From Sandaracinus sp964481145 (GTDB lineage: Bacteria; Myxococcota_A; Polyangia; Polyangiales; Sandaracinaceae): a stretch of 64,000 bases of DNA. Each line of letters starts with the position of its first letter. Positions within the stretch are counted from its first letter, which is position 1. This document shows positions 58,260-64,000 of the stretch, piece by piece. Under the pieces are notes generated by a model that had not been told where the DNA came from, made no database searches, and was given only the letters and a program-made list of their open reading frames with translations. A program made the translations under genes and the position numbers. The DNA lies in contig CAYZTA010000029.1 in the NCBI GenBank assembly GCA_964481145.1, forward strand, positions 5,482-69,481, given 5' to 3'.

Positions 58260-59379
58260 ACGCGCCAGGGCTGTTGGTGAGAAAGGCGATGTCGGGTGAC
58301 ACCTCGACCTGAAGCTGCGGAATCGGAGCCCAACTCACGAGCGCTCCAGTACGCACGAGAAAGCCCGCATTCTGAGCGCCCGTGAAGGTGAAGCTCGCGC
58401 CGAGCTCGAGAAGGGGCCCGATGCGAATCGGCTCGAGGAATGGGCTGAATTGCCACGTCCCACCGAGCACGAGGTCCAAGCCCCCCACGGCGCCCAGGAC
58501 GACATCGACGCCGCCCCTGAGCTCCAGCCCATCCATGCCCGGAAAAGCGTATCCTAGCCGCGCCTGGATGCGTCCAAGGCCACCAATCTCACTGGTGCGC
58601 CCCACGACCATGCCGTCGCGGACGACGGGGCGGTCTCCGAATGCGACCGCGTACCCTGCGCCGCCGCCCACGGCGACGAGCCATGGGCCATCGCTCCCGT
58701 AGAGTGCTCTCGCGTTCCATCGTTCGCGCTCTTCTCGTGCCTCGGCTTCCGCTCGCTCCTGCGCTTGCCGTGCCTCTTCGGCCTCGCGTGCTGCGCGTTC
58801 TTCGGCCTCGCGTCGTGCGGCGAGCTCGGCTTCGGCGCGCGCACGTTCTTCTTCCTCCCGCCGCGCGGCGTCATCGGTCGCTTCGTCCGTTTCGCCGGTG
58901 AGGCGCAGCGCATCTTCGCCGAGGCCTGCGGGCCGCAGCATGGCCGAGAGCACGTCGCGCAAGCGCGTGGCTTCTTCGGCGTCCATCACGGTCACGACGA
59001 GGTCTTCCGCGCGTTCGGTGGGTTGATACCCCACGCGCACATGCAATCGATATTGCGCGCGCAGCGGCTCCACCTCCGCGAGCACCACGTACATCGCGCT
59101 CGATGCCGTCGCGACGCCACCGAGCTCGGCAGATGTTTGCGGCCGACGCGCAGAGCCGAGCCCACCAGGAGGTGCGAGCACCTCGTGTCCGAGATCGCGA
59201 ATGACGGCGGTGAGCTCGTCTTCGACGTGCTCGAGTCGCTCGGGATCGGCGCGGCCCGTGACTGGATAAAGCACGACGCGATCGGCGCGCGCCACCTCGG
59301 GCAGGCTCCAAAGGAACGCGACCGCGAGGAATGCAAACCAGCCGATGCGCTCTCTACGAGAACCGTTCTTCACGATCAT
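58219..59379 (-). CDS. Coiled-coil plus outer-membrane barrel-like protein
   Basis: A 386-residue exported protein (signal ending near ARA, residue 32). The mature N-terminal domain (~35-165) has beta/alpha character (RVVLYPVTGRADPE, AMYVVLAEVEPLRAQY). A long, highly charged Ala/Glu/Arg helix (EEEERARAEAELAARREAEE and following) from ~175 to 225 predicts a coiled coil. The C-terminal ~150 residues alternate glycine and aromatic residues and end VRVGYRF, the terminal Phe of outer-membrane barrels. So it may span the periplasm from the outer membrane. It converges with the membrane protein gene, overlapping it by 41 bases. Confidence 0.82.
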   Translation of the reverse strand: MIVKNGSRRERIGWFAFLAVAFLWSLPEVARADRVVLYPVTGRADPERLEHVEDELTAVIRDLGHEVLAPPGGLGSARRPQTSAELGGVATASSAMYVVLAEVEPLRAQYRLHVRVGYQPTERAEDLVVTVMDAEEATRLRDVLSAMLRPAGLGEDALRLTGETDEATDDAARREEEERARAEAELAARREAEERAAREAEEARQAQERAEAEAREERERWNARALYGSDGPWLVAVGGGAGYAVAFGDRPVVRDGMVVGRTSEIGGLGRIQARLGYAFPGMDGLELRGGVDVVLGAVGGLDLVLGGTWQFSPFLEPIRIGPLLELGASFTFTGAQNAGFLVRTGALVSWAPIPQLQVEVSPDIAFLTNSPGAFMFGGSVRVGYRF

Positions 59380-59449
59380 GGTGCTCCGACGATGACGGAC
59401 GTCCGCTTGTACCGCGCCGAGGCGATCGCGTCGAATCCCTGGGCAGGGT

Positions 59450-60358
59450 TCAATGCGACTTCTTTCGAAGAGGACGGTGCGACACCACGGCGACGAGGAT
59501 GCCGCCCATCACGATCCCGGTGACGGCGTCGATGAGTGTGGGAACGAGGGCGCCGAGCGGCCCCGCGTGGCCCGCGATGCGCATGACGAGATCATGCATG
59601 CCGGGGATGCCATGACTCAGGATGCCGCCGCCGACGAGGAACATCGCGATCGTGCCCGCGATGCCGAGGCCCTTCATGAGCCATGGAGCCGCGCGGAGGA
59701 TGCCGGCCCCGAACGCGCGGGCGGCGTGGCTCGATTTCTTGCTGAGCGCGAGGCCCGCGTCGTCGAGCTTCACGATGCCGGCCACGAGGCCATAGACGCC
59801 GACCGTCATGATCACCGCGATTGCGCTCAGGGTGCCGACGCGCTGGGCAAACGTCGCTTCCGCGACCGTTCCCAGCGAAATGACGACGATCTCCGCCGAG
59901 AGAATGAAGTCGGTGCGCACAGCGCCTTTGACCTTCTCCTTCTCGAACGCGACCATGTCGACCGCGGGATCGGCGATGGCCGCGACCCGTTGCGCTTGTG
60001 CGGCCACGGTCTCGGGAGCCTTGCGATGGAAGAGCTTGTGCCAGACCTTCTCGAAGCCTTCGAAGCAGAGGAACGCGCCGCCGAGCATCAGGAGCGGGGT
60101 GATCATCCAAGGCGCGATGGCGCTGATCGCGAGCGCTGCTGGCACGAGGATGAGCTTGTTGATGGCCGAACCCTTTGCGACGGCAAAGACCACAGGCAGC
60201 TCACGATCGGCTTTGACCCCTGTGACTTGTTCGGCGTTGAGAGCGAGGTCGTCTCCCAGCACGCCGACCGTCTTTCGGGTCGCGACCTTGGTCATGGTCG
60301 CGATGTCGTCTAGCAAAGAGGCGATGTCATCGATCAGCGCGAGGAGACTGGTTGCCAT
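59450..60358 (-). CDS. DUF808 (YedI-like) membrane protein
   Basis: The 302-residue protein matches the YedI/DUF808 family: MATSLLALIDDIASLLDDIA at the start, KVATRKTVGVLGDDLALNAEQ, ELPVVFAVAKGSAINKLILVP, and a C-terminal set of hydrophobic segments. A predicted cytoplasmic helix at the N terminus is followed by about six to eight membrane segments. Function is unknown in all relatives. Its start overlaps the 3' end of the DUF2845 gene on the same strand by 25 bases. Confidence 0.93.
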   Translation of the reverse strand: MATSLLALIDDIASLLDDIATMTKVATRKTVGVLGDDLALNAEQVTGVKADRELPVVFAVAKGSAINKLILVPAALAISAIAPWMITPLLMLGGAFLCFEGFEKVWHKLFHRKAPETVAAQAQRVAAIADPAVDMVAFEKEKVKGAVRTDFILSAEIVVISLGTVAEATFAQRVGTLSAIAVIMTVGVYGLVAGIVKLDDAGLALSKKSSHAARAFGAGILRAAPWLMKGLGIAGTIAMFLVGGGILSHGIPGMHDLVMRIAGHAGPLGALVPTLIDAVTGIVMGGILVAVVSHRPLRKKSH

Positions 60359-60747
60359 GGTGCGCGGAACCTACCATCTGCGCGGGCAGAGCCATAGCCG
60401 AGGGTGCGTGTGCTGCGCAGGACTCCGTCGGCGAAGGTGAGCTCTTCCATGAAGCGGCGTGGGCCGAAATCGTAGACCCAAACTTCGACTTGAATGGTCA
60501 CGGTATAGGCCTCTCCGAGGGAGCCGCCCGCCCGACGCACACCACCGAAGACCGAACGTGACTCGGTTCGCGAGTGGGTGCTGGCGGGCTCACCGCACAG
60601 GGATCTGACTCGAGCCATCGGATCTCCGACGAGGATCAGCCGACGGTTGCAATCGAGCGCCTCGGCCTGGTCGCTCTGCGCGAGAACGGCGAAGAAGGCT
60701 CCTGCCACAAAAAGAAAACCGCATAGATATCGAGAAAAATGAGCCAT
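60334..60747 (-). CDS. DUF2845-like exported protein
   Basis: A 137-residue protein with a signal peptide (cleavage near residue 30, AEA-LDC). The mature part begins DCNRRLILVGDPMARVRSLC, then GEPASTHSR, and ends VEVWVYDFGPRRFMEELTF-like text with a GxL segment. This is the DUF2845 layout, with paired cysteines and a W-Y-FGP core, of unknown function. It overlaps the DUF808 start by 25 bases, so the two may be cotranscribed and translated together. Confidence 0.82.
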   Translation of the reverse strand: MAHFSRYLCGFLFVAGAFFAVLAQSDQAEALDCNRRLILVGDPMARVRSLCGEPASTHSRTESRSVFGGVRRAGGSLGEAYTVTIQVEVWVYDFGPRRFMEELTFADGVLRSTRTLGYGSARADGRFRAPWQPVSSR

Positions 60748-60789
60748 GGACAGCCCTCCGGGCGGCCTTCGACGCAGGACGCCGAAGGT

Positions 60790-61287
60790 TCATTCATCGT
60801 GGGATAACCGTGCTTTCGCGAGCGTCTCGAAGGCGGCAATGACGTCGGCGGGGGCTTGCACGAGCTCGATGAGCACGCCTTCACCGCCCTGCGGGTGCGT
60901 CTCGTTGCCTCGTGGATGAATGAAACAAACATCATGGCCCGAAGCGCCTTTGCGAATGCCGCCGGGCGCAAAGCGCATCCCCTTCTCGTTCAGCCAGCGG
61001 ACGGCAGCCGCGAGATCGTCGATCCAAAGCCCCACGTGGTTGAGCGGCGGCTCGTGGACCTTGGGCCTTTTGTCGATATCGATCGGTTGCATCAAATCGA
61101 CTTCGACTGCGAACGGGCCCATGCCCGCAATGCATACGTCTTCGTCGACGTTCTCACGTTCACTCCGGAACTCCGAGTGCGGCAACAAACCGAGGAGATC
61201 CACCCATAGGTGTCGGAGCGCATTCTTGTCTGTTCCGCCGATGGCGATTTGTTGCACACCCAGCACTCGAAACGGTCGCCCTTGCAT
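60790..61287 (-). CDS. VOC-superfamily protein, methylmalonyl-CoA epimerase-like
   Basis: A 165-residue protein with paired VOC (glyoxalase-like) modules: VQQIAIGGTDKNALRHLWVD at the start and PPLNHVGLWIDDLAAAVRWL in the middle, then HPRGNETHPQGGEGVLIEL near the end. The GEGVLIEL tail and PLNHVG core resemble methylmalonyl-CoA epimerase, but the metal-binding His/Glu set is incomplete to my reading, so other VOC activities are possible. ATG 61287 is chosen, as the longer upstream start overlaps trpS's promoter. It diverges from trpS across 58 bases. Confidence 0.82.
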   Translation of the reverse strand: MQGRPFRVLGVQQIAIGGTDKNALRHLWVDLLGLLPHSEFRSERENVDEDVCIAGMGPFAVEVDLMQPIDIDKRPKVHEPPLNHVGLWIDDLAAAVRWLNEKGMRFAPGGIRKGASGHDVCFIHPRGNETHPQGGEGVLIELVQAPADVIAAFETLAKARLSHDE

Positions 61288-61345
61288 GTGCGAGGTATAC
61301 ACATCCTTGCTCTCTCGCGCCCGGCGCGGCATCGTGCGGCGCGCG

Positions 61346-62329
61346 ATGAATACCACTACGAAGCGAAAAGTTTCGCTGACGGGCGTCAAGCCCACGCACG
61401 TGCCGCACCTCGGTAACTACCTGGGGGCCATCCGCCCTGCACTGAGCCTCACCGAACAATACCAAGGGCTCTATTTCATCGCGGATTATCACGCGCTCAC
61501 GACGGTGCGCGATCCCAAGGCCCTGCGTGAATCGATCTACGATGTCACGGCGACGTGGCTCGCGTGCGGGCTCGATCCCGAAAAGACGATCGTCTATCGG
61601 CAATCGTCGATCCCCGAAGTTTTCGAGCTCGCATGGGTGCTCTCGTGCGTCGTCGCGACGGGACAGCTCGAGCGCGGTCACGCGTACAAAGACGTGCAGA
61701 GCCGAGGTGAATCGCCCAACGCCGGCGTGTTTTATTATCCGGTGCTCATGGCCGCGGACATCTTGCTCTTCGATACCGATGTGGTGCCGATTGGACAGGA
61801 TCAAAAGCAGCATCTCGAGCTCGCGCGCGACATGGCGACGCGCCTCAACCATCATTACGGCGAGGGCACGGTCGTCGTGCCCGAGCCTCTGATCGGTGAG
61901 GCGCCGCTCGTGCCGGGGATCGATGGCCAAAAGATGAGCAAGAGCCGCGGCAACGGCGTGCCTCTTTTCGCGAGCGACAAAGAGCTGCGCAAGGTCGTCA
62001 TGAAATTCGTGACGGGCAGCGAGCCGCTCGAAGCGCCGAAAGACCCAGAGACCGCGACGGTGTTCAAGCTCTACGAACTCGTCGCGACCCCTGAGCAAGT
62101 CAGCGTGATGGCGGAGAAGCTGCGCGCGGGCGGCTACGGTTGGGGGCACGCCAAGCAAGATCTCTATGAAGCGCTCGACAAAGAGCTCGCCCCAAAGCGC
62201 GAGCGCTTCTTGGCGCTTCGCAAAGATGAAGCCGAGCTCGACCGAATCCTCGAAGAAGGCGCGGCCAAAGCGCGGGGGATCGCGGCGCGCACGATGGAGC
62301 GAGTGCGCACCGCCATCGGCATCGGTTAG
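61346..62329 (+). CDS. trpS: Tryptophanyl-tRNA synthetase
   Basis: A 327-residue class I aminoacyl-tRNA synthetase. The HIGH-like motif is PHLGNYLGA (20-28) after TGVKPT, and KMSKS is at 196-200 after GIDGQ. The GQDQKQHLELARDMATR segment lies in the tryptophan site. The C-terminal helical domain is normal. ATG 61346 gives the usual N terminus (RKVSLTGVKPTH); the longer frame upstream overlaps the VOC gene. It ends by overlapping the collagen-like gene's 3' end by four bases. It is essential for translation. Confidence 0.95.
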   Translation: MNTTTKRKVSLTGVKPTHVPHLGNYLGAIRPALSLTEQYQGLYFIADYHALTTVRDPKALRESIYDVTATWLACGLDPEKTIVYRQSSIPEVFELAWVLSCVVATGQLERGHAYKDVQSRGESPNAGVFYYPVLMAADILLFDTDVVPIGQDQKQHLELARDMATRLNHHYGEGTVVVPEPLIGEAPLVPGIDGQKMSKSRGNGVPLFASDKELRKVVMKFVTGSEPLEAPKDPETATVFKLYELVATPEQVSVMAEKLRAGGYGWGHAKQDLYEALDKELAPKRERFLALRKDEAELDRILEEGAAKARGIAARTMERVRTAIGIG

Positions 62330-63915
62330 CGAGAGGGGGCGACTCTCATGATGACGCGCCCGTTGCGGCCTGGGCGTCCGTCGGGGCCTGGGCGTCCGTC
62401 GGGACCGCACGCTCCGTCGGGACCACGGCGTCCTGCGGGGTACGTGATTCCATCGCACGTCACGCTCGCTCCGCCGTTGCCGCCGCGACCTCCGGCGCCT
62501 CCTGAACCAGCCGAACCTCCACGCCCTGCCGCGCCCCCAGGCGCACCGAGCGTCGGTTCGATCTGTCGTTGCAATGAAGAGCACGCGTTCGACCGGCAGC
62601 GAAGCGTGGCCACGAGGACGCCGCCAGGGCCTCCGTCGCCGCCCGGACCTCCATCGCTTCCCGGACTGCCGTTGCCTCCGGGCCCTCCATCGCCTCCCGC
62701 CACTCCGCAGCGCGCACCCGAGCCATCCCGACCCGCTGCCCCCGAGAACCCAGGCGCGCCGTTGCTCCCCGAAATCCCCGAACCGCCTGACGCAACCACC
62801 CCGAACGCCCTCAAGCGATCGTGCTCGACCACCGCACGAAACGTCCGTTCTCCGGCCAAGACCGAGTAATACACGTGGTCGGGTGACGTGGCATCGATGT
62901 CGACGGCGATCTCTGGCCCTGGCAGGCCAAAGCCGGGCTCGAATACGATTGGATTCTGGGTATGGAACCGAAGATCCCACGATGCCTCGGCCAAGAGACT
63001 GCCTTGGAAGAGAATCGGGATTCGGAACTTGGATCCACCCTGGGCGATCCGGAATACGTCATCCATCGAGATGGTCTCGTGAATCCGGAAATGTCCGTCG
63101 TCTTCGAGTGTCGCGAAAGGAATCCCCACTTGAAGTTGTTGGGCATCGACGCACGGTGAGGGATCGAATGAATCCGTCCCTCCACACACCGTGAGCGGCC
63201 GAGACCACCCAGACACCGTGAACAGCACCGCGCCTCGAAAGTCGATCGAAGGAATGGTCGAGATGTTCTCTTCGGTGTCGCGAAAACTCATCAGCCGCGC
63301 GTTCTGCGCCCGCACATTCTGCTCGACCACCACTCCGCGAAACGGGAGCCCTTCGTCCATGAATTGCGTCGTTCTCGGAGCTGTATCGAGATGAATGGCG
63401 TGGCGCCCTTCTGCGAGCACACGCTCCTCCAGCTCGGCGGCTCGCGCTTGCAGCTCGGGGAAAGGTGAGATGCGGATGCGCAGCCGAATCAAGCGACGGG
63501 TCGCCTCGAGACGTTTTGCTGGGTCGGGTATGCGACGGCTCGTGACGATCAGATCTTCCTCGCGTCCTTCTTCGACGAGCCGATCGAGATCGGCGAGCTC
63601 GATCGTACGTCCATCGCGCGTCATGCCACGCTCGAGATAGAACACTTCGAGCATGCGCGCTTGATGCTCTTGACCGAGGTTCGAGAGAGAGCCTTCCTCA
63701 CTCGCTCTCTCCATCGTGGCGATGGCGAGAGAGGCCGCAGTCTCGGAAGGATCGCGGCCAGTCGGCCTTTGCTCATAGACACGACGGATGACCTCGAGCT
63801 CTTCATGAATCGGCTCGTCGTCTTCGAGATGCGGGAAGACGATGCGCTCGACATAGCGATGAAGCAGTCGATCGAGCGCCCATCGCGCCAACGCGGGGTC
63901 GAGGTGTGCCAGCAT
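62326..63915 (-). CDS. Collagen-like Gly-X-Y repeat protein with helical N-terminal part
   Basis: A 529-residue protein. The first ~175 residues are charged and helical (ERIVFPHLEDDEPIHEELEV, LRIRISPFPELQARAAELEE), then ~200 residues of beta-rich sequence, and from about residue 390 to the end a run dominated by Gly-x-y steps (GSNGAPGFSGAAGRDG, GGDGGPGGNGSPGSDG, GRPGPDGRPGRNGR). These repeats resemble bacterial collagen-like proteins that may form trimers, though two cysteine-bearing breaks interrupt them. No signal peptide is visible at ATG 63915 and an in-frame stop lies a few codons upstream, so export by this start is doubtful. It converges on trpS with a 4-base overlap. Confidence 0.8.
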   Translation of the reverse strand: MLAHLDPALARWALDRLLHRYVERIVFPHLEDDEPIHEELEVIRRVYEQRPTGRDPSETAASLAIATMERASEEGSLSNLGQEHQARMLEVFYLERGMTRDGRTIELADLDRLVEEGREEDLIVTSRRIPDPAKRLEATRRLIRLRIRISPFPELQARAAELEERVLAEGRHAIHLDTAPRTTQFMDEGLPFRGVVVEQNVRAQNARLMSFRDTEENISTIPSIDFRGAVLFTVSGWSRPLTVCGGTDSFDPSPCVDAQQLQVGIPFATLEDDGHFRIHETISMDDVFRIAQGGSKFRIPILFQGSLLAEASWDLRFHTQNPIVFEPGFGLPGPEIAVDIDATSPDHVYYSVLAGERTFRAVVEHDRLRAFGVVASGGSGISGSNGAPGFSGAAGRDGSGARCGVAGGDGGPGGNGSPGSDGGPGGDGGPGGVLVATLRCRSNACSSLQRQIEPTLGAPGGAAGRGGSAGSGGAGGRGGNGGASVTCDGITYPAGRRGPDGACGPDGRPGPDGRPGRNGRVIMRVAPSR

Positions 63916-63989
63916 TCCGCCGACGCATTGCTCACGATTCAGCTATTTCGCGTGCCGTGCGGCGCGTGGTGTACGACGGGGGAGACTCG

Positions 63990-64000
63990 ATGTTTTGGTG
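63990..64000 (+). CDS. Possible start of the next gene (cut by window)
   Basis: ATG at 63990 with GGGGGAG ending six bases before it opens a plus-strand frame M-F-W that leaves the window. It would diverge from the collagen-like gene. Too short to assign. Confidence 0.3.

Noticed and set aside
62348..62869. Plus-strand proline-rich reading frame opposite the collagen-like gene
   Set aside because: It is the antisense of the Gly-X-Y repeat and its composition (PSGP, RPGP) follows from the repeat. The minus frame has non-repeat flanks with normal protein character.
1..64000. Prophage, insertion sequence or integrative element
   Set aside because: No integrase, transposase, phage structural gene or long terminal inverted repeat was seen.

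Overview
The window looks like one contiguous, gene-dense piece of a GC-rich Gram-negative chromosome, most likely from the Myxococcota (a Polyangia-like lineage). I read this from gene content, not from a phylogeny. The clues are many lipoproteins with no known function, MopE-type metal-binding motifs, RCC1-repeat surface proteins, a DUF1592/1588/1585-DUF1552 secreted operon, a bacterial mevalonate pathway and plain housekeeping genes (gyrB, trpS, rlmN, speA, pfk, fbp, udk). I see about 60 protein genes, no rRNA, no intact tRNA, no CRISPR array, no insertion sequence and no prophage. No gap between genes exceeds 300 bases.

Layout. 1-3542 (minus): a secreted operon with two CxxCH proteins and a Tat-type DUF1552-like protein. 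3665-13514 (plus): rlmN, a membrane HExxH/TPR protein, a phosphoesterase lipoprotein, a large MopE+RCC1 lipoprotein, an ATC-hydrolase-like protein, two small envelope genes and a HIT protein. 13619-18346 (plus): gyrB, an AAA/DUF4143 ATPase preceded by a tandem palindrome, and trmO. 18389-25803 (minus): two related lipoproteins, galT overlapping a MatB-like synthetase, a short-chain dehydrogenase, phosphomevalonate kinase and an unknown. 25944-30864 (plus): a Cro/C1-type regulator next to a perfect palindrome, a tiny lipoprotein, a membrane-anchored sulfatase-superfamily enzyme and a polytopic membrane protein. 30873-31766 (minus): a zinc-ribbon membrane protein and a metal-binding lipoprotein ahead of a strong terminator. 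31908-34857 (plus): prenyl synthase, mevalonate kinase and diphosphomevalonate decarboxylase, with 4-base overlaps. 34930-42801 (mostly minus): a HAD phosphatase, a beta-helix lipoprotein, speA, yajQ and an alpha/beta hydrolase. 42917-46478 (plus): histidine kinase and response regulator, a DUF2188 protein, a desaturase and uridine kinase. 46482-55525 (mostly minus): pfk, a flippase-like protein, fbp, lipoproteins, a trypsin-like protease with a probable barrel, an atypical LuxR-type regulator and a CPBP protease. 55591-63915: a TPR lipoprotein, two membrane proteins, a barrel protein, DUF808, DUF2845, a VOC protein, trpS and a collagen-like protein.

How they fit together. The mevalonate genes at 24.3-25.3 kb and 31.9-34.9 kb supply mevalonate-to-IPP steps plus a short-chain prenyl synthase. 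HMG-CoA synthase, HMG-CoA reductase and IPP isomerase are not here. pfk and fbp lie within 2 kb and catalyse opposing steps. Much of the rest is envelope proteome: about fifteen predicted lipoproteins, two proteins with barrel-like C termini and several integral membrane enzymes. The least explained items are the sulfatase/membrane protein pair at 26.6-30.9 kb, the protease-barrel fusion at 52.1-53.8 kb, the MopE-RCC1 protein, and the tandem palindrome before the DUF4143 ATPase.
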